A stretch of DNA of 64,000 nucleotides from Shewanella algidipiscicola (GTDB taxonomy: Bacteria; Pseudomonadota; Gammaproteobacteria; Enterobacterales; Shewanellaceae), in NCBI RefSeq assembly GCF_003605125.1, contig NZ_QPQT01000007.1, forward strand, positions 62,001 through 126,000. The letters are read 5' to 3'. A model generated the notes under the pieces. It saw only the letters and a program-made list of their open reading frames with translations, ran no database searches and was not told the origin of the DNA. The position numbers and the translations under genes are program-made. Numbering within the stretch: position 1 is the first letter of the stretch; each line of letters starts with the position of its first letter. Of this stretch, positions 9,034-16,730 are shown in pieces.

Positions 9034-10845
9034 GTGTATAAATACCTACTGCATGCATTGGCTGTGTGTTGCTTATTGAGTAGTTTATTCTGTTGTTCTG
9101 CCCATGTTTTTGCCCAGCCGCAACAGCTATATGTCGGCGTGTTGGCTAACTGGGGGCATCAACAAGCCATGGAGCGCTGGACGCCCATGATGACCTATTT
9201 AAATCAACAGGTACCCGGCACGCAATTTCATGTATTTCCGGGTAATTTTGAAGCCTTAAATCTTGCTATGGAGCTAGGGCAGATCCAGTTTATTATCACT
9301 AACCCGGGGCAATATCTGTATCTGTCGAACCAGTATCCGCTGTCTTGGTTAGCCACCATGCGCTCTCGGCGGCATAACGGCAGCACTACGGCTATCGGCT
9401 CGGCCATTGTGGTGAAAGCCGAAAGTGATTATCGCACCTTGTATGATTTAAAAGATAAAATCATCGCTGCCAGCGATCCCCATGCATTAGGCGGTTATCA
9501 GGCGACCGCAGGATTAATGCATAAATTAGGCATGGATGCTGACCACTATTTTGGCCAAGTTAAGTTTGTTGGCTTTCCGCTCGATCCCTTGTTGTATCAA
9601 GTGAGGGACGGCCATGTCGATGCCGCGATCACCCCCTTGTGTACGCTTGAGGATATGGTGGCGCGCGGCTTGTTAAATCCTGCCGATTTTAGAGTGCTTA
9701 ACCCGAGTCGTCCCGAAGGGTATGACTGCCAGTGCAGCACTAAGCTCTATCCTAATTGGTCGTTTGCGACCAATGAAAGTGTCGATATTAATCTTAGCCA
9801 ACAAATTAGTCAGGCATTAATGGCATTACCAGCCGAGCATCCGGCCGCAGTGAGCGGCCAACTAATGGGCTGGACGTCGCCCATTAGTCAGCTAGCCGTT
9901 ATCCAACTGTATGGTGACTTACATGTGATCTCGCAGGAAAAAAGCCGTTTAAACGCCCTGCAAACTTGGCTCAATGAAAATCGCCATTGGGGCATCTTGG
10001 CTGTGGTCATTTTTTTAGTGGCGACGGTATATCACTTGTGGATCGAGTACCGTTTTCACCAAAAAAGTGAGTCATTGGTCAGCACAGAGCGACAATTAAA
10101 GCAGCAAGCTATTGCGTTAGAGCGGCTGCAAAGCGCCTCTATGATTGGCGAAATTGGCGCGGGGCTGGCTCATGAGATCAACCAGCCTATTGCGGCCATC
10201 ACCAGTTATAGCGAGGGCGGCATCATGCGCATGCAAGGCGGGCAATTGACTGAGGCGGAAGCCACCATAGACTTGCTGCAAAAAATTCATAAGCAGTCGA
10301 CCCGTGCGGGGGAAGTGGTGCACAGGATCCGGGGTCTACTCAAGCGCAAAGAGGCGGTGATGGATGATGTGAACATTCTCACTCTGGTGGATGAGAGCCT
10401 GTCTCTGCTGCGTTTAGAGTTGATGCGCCGCGATATCGAGGTGGTCAAAGAGATCAGCGGTGAGCCGTTTTTTATTAGTGCCGATCGCGTCGGTCTGCTG
10501 CAAGTATTGATTAACCTGATTAAAAACAGTATCGATGCCATTGCCGAGCGTCCCGATGATACAGGGCGAGGGCAGATCATAATTACGCTGCAGTTTCATG
10601 AACACCAAGTAGATGTACTGGTGATCGATAATGGCCCTGGATTGACGCAACAGGCCGCCACCGTGATGGCAACGTTTTTTACCACCAAAACCGAAGGGTT
10701 AGGCTTAGGATTAGCCATCTGTAATGAGGTGATAAAAGAGCATAACGGCGGTTTCACACTAGAAAATCGTGACGATGGCCATAGCGGATGCGTGGCTAAA
10801 ATCGCGCTAAAGCGTAGAGGGTGCCAACAAGCGGTGCAGATTTAA
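9034..10845 (+). CDS. TtrS-like sensor histidine kinase with periplasmic PhnD-like domain
   Basis: I start at the GTG at 9034, giving 603 residues: it follows GAGGAG at a 6-bp gap and opens with a clean signal peptide (YKYLLHALAVCCLLSSLFCC). An upstream GTG at 9004 is in frame but has no site and spoils the peptide. Periplasmic residues about 30-310 are a PhnD/TtrS-type ligand-binding domain (GVLANWG, ITNPGQYLYL, FVGFPLDPLL). A membrane helix (WGILAVVIFLVATVYHLWI) follows. The kinase part has H-box His380 (GLAHEINQPIA), N-box NLIKNSIDAI, and G-boxes IDNGPGL and GLGLGLAI. In TtrS the ligand is tetrathionate; here the neighbouring enzyme is a polysulfide/thiosulfate-type reductase, so the signal may be another sulfur compound. 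Confidence 0.88.
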   Translation: MYKYLLHALAVCCLLSSLFCCSAHVFAQPQQLYVGVLANWGHQQAMERWTPMMTYLNQQVPGTQFHVFPGNFEALNLAMELGQIQFIITNPGQYLYLSNQYPLSWLATMRSRRHNGSTTAIGSAIVVKAESDYRTLYDLKDKIIAASDPHALGGYQATAGLMHKLGMDADHYFGQVKFVGFPLDPLLYQVRDGHVDAAITPLCTLEDMVARGLLNPADFRVLNPSRPEGYDCQCSTKLYPNWSFATNESVDINLSQQISQALMALPAEHPAAVSGQLMGWTSPISQLAVIQLYGDLHVISQEKSRLNALQTWLNENRHWGILAVVIFLVATVYHLWIEYRFHQKSESLVSTERQLKQQAIALERLQSASMIGEIGAGLAHEINQPIAAITSYSEGGIMRMQGGQLTEAEATIDLLQKIHKQSTRAGEVVHRIRGLLKRKEAVMDDVNILTLVDESLSLLRLELMRRDIEVVKEISGEPFFISADRVGLLQVLINLIKNSIDAIAERPDDTGRGQIIITLQFHEHQVDVLVIDNGPGLTQQAATVMATFFTTKTEGLGLGLAICNEVIKEHNGGFTLENRDDGHSGCVAKIALKRRGCQQAVQI

Positions 10846-10935
10846 CGGTTAGTGACTCATCTGCTTTCGATAAAACAGGATCGAAGTAATGGATTGTTTT
10901 TCATTGCTTTATTTACATGCGTCGCACGAATACTA

Positions 10936-10956
10936 TTCGATATGTGGTTTACCACA
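10936..10956. promoter_or_regulatory. putative operator, copy 1 (TGTGGT-N2-ACCACA)
   Basis: A 14-bp palindrome TGTGGTTTACCACA at 10943-10956, symmetric apart from its two central bases, preceded by TTCGATA. The second copy at 11030-11050 has the same left extension. Inferred binding site for the neighbouring TtrR-like regulator. Confidence 0.55.
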
Positions 10957-11029
10957 CTATACAAAATTAGCGCTGTGTGTTGGTGAAATTATCGACTATG
11001 AAGTCGATCACAAACTGACCTGTCAGTGG

Positions 11030-11050
11030 TTCGATATGTGGTATACCACA
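11030..11050. promoter_or_regulatory. putative operator, copy 2 (TGTGGT-N2-ACCACA)
   Basis: A perfect 14-bp palindrome TGTGGTATACCACA at 11037-11050, preceded by TTCGATA as in copy 1. The 94-bp offset is close to nine helical turns, so proteins bound at both would face the same side. It ends 132 bp before the psrA start codon. Confidence 0.55.
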
Positions 11051-11182
11051 ATGTGCAACCACTCCTCCCTTGGTAACAATGGTGAAAACCGAATGACATC
11101 TGATGGTGTTCTCCCACGCAATTAATCGGGATGAGATACCAGCTTAGGTCTGTCGGTATCATTGTTAATTGGGAGAGAAATC

Positions 11183-13459
11183 ATGAAACTTGATCGGCGT
11201 ACCTTTATTAAAGGGGCTGGTGCTGGGACCGCAGGTTGCGTATTTGCGACTTTGCCGGGCTCATTAGCAGCGCTAGGGCAAACGGGGTTAAGCGGCAGTG
11301 CAGAATCGGTCGCCAGTATCTGTGAGATGTGCTCGACAAGATGCCCCATTTCGGCGCGAGTCGTGAATGGTAAAAACGTCTCCATATTGGGCAACAAGAA
11401 AGCCAAGTCTTTTGGTGGCGCAGTCTGTGCGCGTGGCGGCGCAGGCCATAGTCAGCTGTACGACAAACAACGTATCGTTAAACCGCTCAAGCGGGTGGGT
11501 GAGCGCGGTGAAGGCAAGTGGGCCGAAATCGAATGGGATGAAGCTTATGCCATCATTGCCGAAAACCTCAATAAGATAAAAGCCCAGCACGGCGCCGAAT
11601 CGGTGGCATTTTCCTCTAAGTCTGGCTCACTTTCGGGTCACCTTTTTCATCTGGCTAAGGCTTTCGGTAGCCCAAACACCTTTACCCACGCCTCTACGTG
11701 TCCGGCCGGTTATGTGGTGGCTGCCAAGGCGATTTTTGGGGGCAAAGTCAAACGTGATTTAAGTAACTCTAAATACATCATTAACTTTGGTCATAACCTG
11801 TATGAAGGCATCAATATGTCTGAGACGCGGGGCATGATGAATGCACAAATGGAGAAGGGCGCCAAGCTGGTGGTGTTTGAGCCTCGCTTCTCGATTGTGG
11901 CCGATAAAGCCGACGAATGGTACGCCATCAAGCCGGGCACCGACGTTGCGGTAGCGTTGGCGATTTGCCACACCCTTATTGAAGACGATCTGTATGATAA
12001 GGCTTTTGTCGCCCAGTACGTTGCTGGTTTCGACGCGTTTGCGCAAGAGGTTAAAGCCTACACGCCTGAATGGGCCGAATCGGTCAGTGATGTGCCCGCT
12101 GAAGATATTCGTCGTATTACGCATGAATATGCCGCCGCAGCGCCTCATGCCGTAGTGGACTTTGGCCACCGCTCTTCATTTACCACCGAAGAGTTTGAGA
12201 TGCGCCGCGCCCTTTATGCCGCCAACGTGTTAATTGGTAATATCGAGCGTAAAGGGGGGCTTTATTTTGGTAAGAAAGCCTCTAAGTACAATAAGTTTGC
12301 TGGTGAAAAAGTAGCGCCCACCTTGGCGAAACCTGGGGTAGAGGGGATGCCTTCTATCGATGCCAAGCGTATCGATATGGTCGATGATCAATATGCCTTA
12401 TTGTGGTCATCGGGGGGGATCTACCAAACGATCTTAGATGCCACATTAGAGGCCAAGCCTTATCAGCTGCATGGCTGGGTGATGAGCCGTACCAATCCGA
12501 TGCAGACCATGACTGACAGAGCACGCATTGTTGAGACCATGCAAAAGCTCGATTTTATCGTCGCCTGCGATATCTACATCAGTGAAAGCGCCGCTTATGC
12601 CGATATTTTCCTGCCTGAATCGACCTACCTTGAGCGTGATGAGGAGATTGTCGATAAGTCGGGTAAAAACCCCGCTTACTACGTGCGTCAACGTGTGGTC
12701 GACACCATAGGCGACACTAAACCCAGCTGGATGATTTGGAAGGAGTTAGCCAATCAGCTCGGGCAAGGGCTGTACTTCCCTTGGGATAACATGGAAACCT
12801 TGCAGCTGTTTCAAGTCGATAAAGATGCGGCGCTGCTCAACACCATTAAACGTGATGGTTGGGTCAGCTATGGTAAGCCCTTGATGCTGCGTGAACGGGA
12901 GATGGTCAAGACCTTTACCGATACCTACCCCAATGCTAAAGCGGTCGATGATGATGGCACTTATGCCAGCCAGCTAAGCTTTAAAACCCCGTCTGGCAAG
13001 ATTGAGCTGAGCTCAGATAAAGTGGAGCAAATGGCGCCAGGGCGGGGGGTTATCCGTTATCGCGAAGTGACCATGAAGAAGGCCGACGAGCTGTTTTTCA
13101 TCCAAGGAAAAGTTGCGGTGCACACCAATGCGGGCACGCAAAATGTCCCTATGCTGGCTAATCTAATGTCGGATAATGCGGTATGGATCCATCCCATCAC
13201 GGCGGGCTTATTGAACATTGCCAACGGTGACGCGATTCGCATCTATAACGCGACTGGCAGCGAAGAGGGGCATGCCTTGGTCACGCCGGGTATTCGTCCC
13301 GATACCGTGTTTGCCTATATGGGCTGTGGTTCTAAAAACAAAGAGCTAGCCCGCGCCACGGGTAAAGGCGTGCATTGTGGCAACCTACTTCCTCATATTA
13401 CCTCTCCGGTTACGGGTATGAATTTACATACCACCGGGGTCAAAATTGCCAAGCTGTAA
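11183..13459 (+). CDS. psrA: polysulfide/thiosulfate reductase molybdopterin subunit PsrA/PhsA
   Basis: Catalytic molybdopterin subunit of a periplasmic sulfur-compound reductase that uses quinol electrons. The ATG at 11183 (GGGAG 8 bp before) gives 758 residues and places the twin-arginine signal (RRTFIKGAGAGTAG) at the N-terminus; the frame extends 7 codons upstream without a site. A [4Fe-4S] motif follows the signal (CEMCSTRC, then VCARGG). HASTCPAGY holds the probable molybdenum-ligand Cys. Length equals that of PhsA-type subunits and is well short of TtrA (about 1000), which argues against tetrathionate reductase. First gene of psrABC. Polysulfide, sulfur and thiosulfate cannot be told apart from sequence. 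Confidence 0.92.
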   Translation: MKLDRRTFIKGAGAGTAGCVFATLPGSLAALGQTGLSGSAESVASICEMCSTRCPISARVVNGKNVSILGNKKAKSFGGAVCARGGAGHSQLYDKQRIVKPLKRVGERGEGKWAEIEWDEAYAIIAENLNKIKAQHGAESVAFSSKSGSLSGHLFHLAKAFGSPNTFTHASTCPAGYVVAAKAIFGGKVKRDLSNSKYIINFGHNLYEGINMSETRGMMNAQMEKGAKLVVFEPRFSIVADKADEWYAIKPGTDVAVALAICHTLIEDDLYDKAFVAQYVAGFDAFAQEVKAYTPEWAESVSDVPAEDIRRITHEYAAAAPHAVVDFGHRSSFTTEEFEMRRALYAANVLIGNIERKGGLYFGKKASKYNKFAGEKVAPTLAKPGVEGMPSIDAKRIDMVDDQYALLWSSGGIYQTILDATLEAKPYQLHGWVMSRTNPMQTMTDRARIVETMQKLDFIVACDIYISESAAYADIFLPESTYLERDEEIVDKSGKNPAYYVRQRVVDTIGDTKPSWMIWKELANQLGQGLYFPWDNMETLQLFQVDKDAALLNTIKRDGWVSYGKPLMLREREMVKTFTDTYPNAKAVDDDGTYASQLSFKTPSGKIELSSDKVEQMAPGRGVIRYREVTMKKADELFFIQGKVAVHTNAGTQNVPMLANLMSDNAVWIHPITAGLLNIANGDAIRIYNATGSEEGHALVTPGIRPDTVFAYMGCGSKNKELARATGKGVHCGNLLPHITSPVTGMNLHTTGVKIAKL

Positions 13460-13471
13460 TCGGAGTTCATT

Positions 13472-14044
13472 ATGACTAAACGTTATGTTCTTGTGCACGA
13501 TGAAAATAAGTGCATTGGCTGCCAAGCCTGTAATGTGGCCTGCCGCAGTGAAAATAATGTGCCTGAGTCGGTGACCCGGCTTCAGGTACGCATCGAGGGG
13601 CCTTACGGTAACTTTCCTCATCTGCATTTTAAATACAATCGCGTCTCTTGTGAGCAGTGTGAAAACGCGCCATGCGTCAAGGTGTGTCCTACGGGCGCGG
13701 CTTACGTTAACGCCGATGGCATTGTCTCAATAAATGAAAACAAGTGTGTCGGCTGCCTCTATTGTGTTGCCGCTTGCCCCTACAAGGTGCGCTTTATTAA
13801 TCCGGAAACTCGGGTGCCAGACAAGTGTGATTTTTGTAAGGAGACGCGCCTTGCTCGTGGTGAAGACCCTGCCTGTGTCAGTGTTTGCCCAACCCAAGCC
13901 TTAGTGTTTGGCGATGCCAATGATCTGAATTCAGAGGTTCGCAAGGTGTTAGATACTAAGCCGCATTATCAGCAAAAGGTGAATCTTGGCACAGAGCCAA
14001 GGGTCTATCGCATTCCTAGCCGTAAAGGGGGGATTAAAGCATGA
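13472..14044 (+). CDS. psrB: polysulfide/thiosulfate reductase iron-sulfur subunit PsrB
   Basis: A 190-residue ferredoxin-like electron-transfer subunit linking the membrane subunit to PsrA. Four [4Fe-4S] cysteine groups are visible: CIGCQACNVAC, CEQCENAPCVKVC, CVGCLYCVAAC and CDFC with CVSVC, the standard DmsB/PsrB/NrfC layout. No signal peptide, as expected for a partner exported with PsrA by the Tat system. It starts 12 bp after psrA and its stop overlaps psrC by 4 bp (ATGA). Confidence 0.95.
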   Translation: MTKRYVLVHDENKCIGCQACNVACRSENNVPESVTRLQVRIEGPYGNFPHLHFKYNRVSCEQCENAPCVKVCPTGAAYVNADGIVSINENKCVGCLYCVAACPYKVRFINPETRVPDKCDFCKETRLARGEDPACVSVCPTQALVFGDANDLNSEVRKVLDTKPHYQQKVNLGTEPRVYRIPSRKGGIKA

Positions 14045-14988
14045 ACAATATTTGGGGCTCCATGGAGCAATATGATCCAGTCGTCTGGAACTGGATAATC
14101 GCAGTCTACCTGTTTATGGCAGGCTTATCGGCAGGTTCTATGTTAGTGGCGATAGGGCTTAAATGGTACAAGCAGAGCCGAGGGCTACCCACTGATGGCT
14201 TGCCTGTGATTAAGGCCGCGGCGGTGATAGGGCCAGTGGCTATCTGTTTGGGCATGGCGTTATTGGTGCTGGATTTGACTAAACCGTTTGAGTTTTATCA
14301 TATCTTACTCAATTACAACTTAACGTCTGTGATGGCATGGGGGGTTATCGCCCTGTTGATTTACATTCCTTTGGTGTTTGTGTTTGCGGCGCTAGTGTTT
14401 GAAAAGCAGGTGCTGCACTACGCTCCTTGGTTAGCGGGCATCTTGTCGGTCTGCCGTCAGGTTGAAGGCAGTTTGAATAAGCTGATTTTTGCGCTGGCAC
14501 TCGGCGTTGGGGTCTACACCGGATTTTTGCTGTCGGCGATGATCAGCTATCCGATCCTCAATACTGCAGTGTTACCGGCGCTGTTCTTAGCTTCGGCGCT
14601 CTCGGTCGGTTCGGCTGGTAATATTTTGGTAGCAACGCTGTTTTTCAGTAAGAAAGAGTCTGACTGTATCGAGCAGGTGCACCGTATCGAGTACCCTGTC
14701 GCGTTTAATGAGGCGCTCTGTTTAGTGCTGCTGTTTGTCGGGCTTAACTTTTCCGGTCCTGCCGCGCAGGCGGCGACGGCGGCTATCACTACCGGGACTT
14801 GGGCAAGCGTCTTTTGGATTGGCGTGGTGGGCTTAGGGCTAGGTGTGCCTGTGCTCGCCAGCTCGCTGGCACCGAAGGCGTGGCGACACAGTAAAGGTTT
14901 TTTAATTACCGTGTCTTGTAGCACGATTCTTGGGGTGTTGGCCTTGCGGCACTTCGTGGTCTATGCGGGACAAAGCTATATTAGTTAA
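14041..14988 (+). CDS. psrC: polysulfide reductase membrane subunit PsrC (NrfD family)
   Basis: A 315-residue NrfD/PsrC-type integral membrane subunit that oxidises menaquinol and passes electrons to PsrB. About eight hydrophobic helices are visible, starting with VVWNWIIAVYLFMAGLSAGS, the conserved first helix of the family. Length matches NrfD-type PsrC (about 315) and not the shorter haem-b type PhsC (about 255), so this complex couples a PhsA/PsrA-like catalytic subunit to a PsrC-type anchor. Last gene of the operon; a strong terminator follows at 15064. Confidence 0.93.
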   Translation: MNNIWGSMEQYDPVVWNWIIAVYLFMAGLSAGSMLVAIGLKWYKQSRGLPTDGLPVIKAAAVIGPVAICLGMALLVLDLTKPFEFYHILLNYNLTSVMAWGVIALLIYIPLVFVFAALVFEKQVLHYAPWLAGILSVCRQVEGSLNKLIFALALGVGVYTGFLLSAMISYPILNTAVLPALFLASALSVGSAGNILVATLFFSKKESDCIEQVHRIEYPVAFNEALCLVLLFVGLNFSGPAAQAATAAITTGTWASVFWIGVVGLGLGVPVLASSLAPKAWRHSKGFLITVSCSTILGVLALRHFVVYAGQSYIS

Positions 14989-15063
14989 TGGGCCATGTTA
15001 CTTGGGTTAACTTATCGCGTTAGCCCAAATTGTGGCTGCGACTAAGTATTTAATCGTTAAATT

Positions 15064-15102
15064 AAAAAAGGATGATGACCCTGTAGGGCATCATCCTTTT
15101 TT
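15064..15102 (+). terminator. strong intrinsic terminator after psrC, probably bidirectional
   Basis: Stem GGATGATG-CCC with GGG-CATCATCC around a TGTA loop, flanked by AAAAAA on the left and TTTTTT on the right. The symmetric A/T runs let it work on both strands, for psrC (plus) and possibly for rraA (minus), whose stop is at 15269. Confidence 0.85.
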
Positions 15103-15133
15103 CTGCTTAGCATCTGTGCTGTTAAGTTAGCGT

Positions 15134-15178
15134 ACGTGACTTTTACTTATGTGACTTTTTGCTTACGTAACTTATGCT
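15134..15178 (+). repeat. degenerate 15-16 bp tandem repeat
   Basis: Three decaying units in a row: ACGTGACTTTTACTT (15134), ATGTGACTTTTTGCTT (15149) and ACGTAACTTATGCT (15165). They lie in the non-coding gap between the psrC terminator and the end of rraA. No function evident. Confidence 0.4.
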
Positions 15179-15268
15179 ACCTACGTGGCGGGCGCCGATA
15201 TTCAATACGCAGCCTTGTTATGGCTGTAATGGGAGTTTGTCTGGCAAGCTCAAACGGTTGTCAGAGGC

Positions 15269-15754
15269 TTAATCGATATCTAATGGCTCTGGCGACAAAA
15301 TAATCCCTGTGTTGTCTGCATACAGGTGATCGGCAGGTAAGAAGGTTACGCCACCAAAGTTAACTGGTACTTCGAGCTCGCCTACACCATGGCCATCGGC
15401 GCCAACTGGGATAGAGGCAATGGCCTGAATGCCAATATCGAGATCTTCCAGCGCATCAACATCACGTACCGAACCGTAAATGACAATGCCTTCCCAGTTA
15501 TTAGCGACCGCAATTTCTGCGATTGAGGCATCGAGTAGGGCGCGGCGTAATGAACCACCACCATCAACCAGCAACACCTTGCCTTCGCCATCTTGCTGCA
15601 GAACTTCTGCGATTAAGCCATTGTCCTCGAAGCATTTGATGGTGCTAATTGAACCGCCAAAAGAGCTACAACCACCGTAATTACTGAACATGGGTTCGAC
15701 GACATCGACCATATCAATGTAAGTGTCACAAAGTTCTGAGGTGTTGTATTCCAT
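15269..15754 (-). CDS. rraA: ribonuclease E activity regulator RraA
   Basis: A 161-residue RraA: binds the C-terminal scaffold of RNase E and lowers its activity, changing mRNA turnover. The family fold is visible with [12 protein letters not shown] near residue 25, [21 protein letters not shown] (about 64-85), [24 protein letters not shown] and the C-terminal [20 protein letters not shown]. Length and start [12 protein letters not shown] are standard. The same fold occurs in aldolases (HMG/CHA family), but the close match in pattern to gammaproteobacterial RraA makes that unlikely. Confidence 0.95.
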   Translation of the reverse strand: MEYNTSELCDTYIDMVDVVEPMFSNYGGCSSFGGSISTIKCFEDNGLIAEVLQQDGEGKVLLVDGGGSLRRALLDASIAEIAVANNWEGIVIYGSVRDVDALEDLDIGIQAIASIPVGADGHGVGELEVPVNFGGVTFLPADHLYADNTGIILSPEPLDID

Positions 15755-16089
15755 AAGTCATACTCCTGTAGAAAGGCATTTTGCTTGGATAAATCAGCAA
15801 CATATTAGTACCAGCCAGTATATAAGGGATTCTTAAAAAGAAAAGCGTTATCAATCACGCAATTGTCGATAAAACCAGCTTTCATGCCAGTTGGTGTAAT
15901 GTTTCTATCATTGGTGGTAAAACATACTGAAAACATGACCCACCTCATTAAATAACGTATTTTTATTACACATTGTGTATGGTTTTGCTAATATAGCTGC
16001 AGTAATTGATAACGTTAATTTAACTTGCTTTAGGGGCATGGATCCCCCAGTTCGCTTACGGATGGTATAGGGTCTTAAGAAGGTGCCTT
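15755..16089. promoter_or_regulatory. divergent promoter region rraA / small membrane protein
   Basis: A 335-bp AT-rich gap between two divergent genes. The clearest signal is an extended -10 on the plus strand, TGCTAATAT (-10 hexamer at 15989-15994), about 96 bp before the ATG at 16090. No open frame with a ribosome site and no clear operator were seen. Confidence 0.45.
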
Positions 16090-16344
16090 ATGGAAGTTTC
16101 AAACACAATTGAATTAATTGGCTATTCTGCGTCATTAATGGTGGCAATATCATTAATGATGAAGGACATCGTTTGGCTAAGAACGCTTAACTTTGCTGGC
16201 TGTACACTGTTCGTGATCTACGGCACTTACATCTCTGCATGGCCTGTTGCAGGTATGAACGCTTTTGTCGCTTGTATCAATATCTACCATTTAATCAAAA
16301 TTGCTCGTAGTAAATCGCAGCTAAATGTCGCGAAAAACGCCTGA
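16090..16344 (+). CDS. small YgjV-like inner-membrane protein
   Basis: An 84-residue protein with three short hydrophobic stretches (IELIGYSASLMVAISLMM, LNFAGCTLFVIYGTYI, WPVAGMNAFVACINIYHLI). The pattern, with LRTLNFAGC and INIYHLIKI, resembles the YgjV inner-membrane family, of unknown function and related in build to small transporters of the SWEET/PQ-loop kind. It has its own promoter and a terminator-like hairpin 12 bp after the stop, so it seems to be monocistronic. Function unknown. Confidence 0.65.
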   Translation: MEVSNTIELIGYSASLMVAISLMMKDIVWLRTLNFAGCTLFVIYGTYISAWPVAGMNAFVACINIYHLIKIARSKSQLNVAKNA

Positions 16345-16355
16345 GCCCGGCACGT

Positions 16356-16385
16356 ACCAACCTGAGCTCAACTCCTCGGGTTGGT
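16356..16385 (+). terminator. terminator-like hairpin after YgjV-like gene
   Basis: An 11-bp stem (ACCAACCTGAG with CTCGGGTTGGT, one G-T pair) around an 8-nt loop, 12 bp past the stop. The T-run behind it is poor (TCTCGTTTG), so termination would be partial. Confidence 0.5.
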
Positions 16386-16730
16386 TCTCGTTTGATTGAC
16401 TAATCCGCCTCCTATCTCTGGTGTGGCCTGAGCCGATACTTAATTCATTCTAGTCGCGCCTTTCTTGTTGCAAGCTTCATGTGTTCGCCCCCTTTATCAG
16501 GTATTTTTTAATCGCACTATTACTGAAGGATTATCAGGCGTCTTACTGATAACCGCAGTCTCAAACTCACTTTGCTTGTTTTGGGGGGAGCAGTGCTTTC
16601 CCTAGATGGGCCGAATATCATCTTGAAGCTGCTGTACAGATATCAAATTGACTTGTTATTGCTTTGTTATATTATCCTTAGGTGCAATCGTTGTTTCATC
16701 TTCCCCAAGAACAAGAAAAAGGATTCGCTC
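16386..16730 (+). promoter_or_regulatory. promoter region of the HD-GYP sensor gene
   Basis: About 345 bp without a convincing gene. The best promoter is TTGACT at 16648-16653, a 16-bp spacer and TATTAT at 16670-16675, putting transcription start near 16682 and only about 50 bp before the ATG at 16731. This is why the reading frame's longer upstream extension (to 16572) is not taken as coding. Confidence 0.5.

Larger units (their letters stand above)
10846..11182 (+). promoter_or_regulatory. psrABC promoter and leader region
   Basis: This 337-bp gap precedes psrA. It holds two copies of TTCGATATGTGGT-N2-ACCACA-type sequence (cores at 10943-10956 and 11037-11050), 94 bp apart. Between them are the palindromes ATCGACT-ATGA-AGTCGAT (10991-11008) and ACTGAC-CT-GTCAGT (11014-11027). 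A further stem in the leader pairs GATACC (11135) with GGTATC (11155), with AATTAA and TTAATT outside it, just before the ribosome site at 11171. The density of symmetry points to a regulated promoter. A 78-codon frame crossing it (10889-11125) is not considered a gene. Confidence 0.65.

Noticed and set aside
10889..11125. 78-codon frame in front of psrA
   Set aside because: It crosses two operator-like palindromes, has no good ribosome site and no family pattern; more likely a promoter region.
11183..14988. Tetrathionate reductase (TtrABC) as product of the molybdoenzyme operon
   Set aside because: The regulator pair suggests it, but the catalytic subunit has 758 residues with PhsA/PsrA-type layout; TtrA is about 1000.
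16572..16730. Longer N-terminus of the HD-GYP sensor
   Set aside because: The best promoter lies inside this stretch and the ATG at 16731 has a clear ribosome site and good signal-anchor position.
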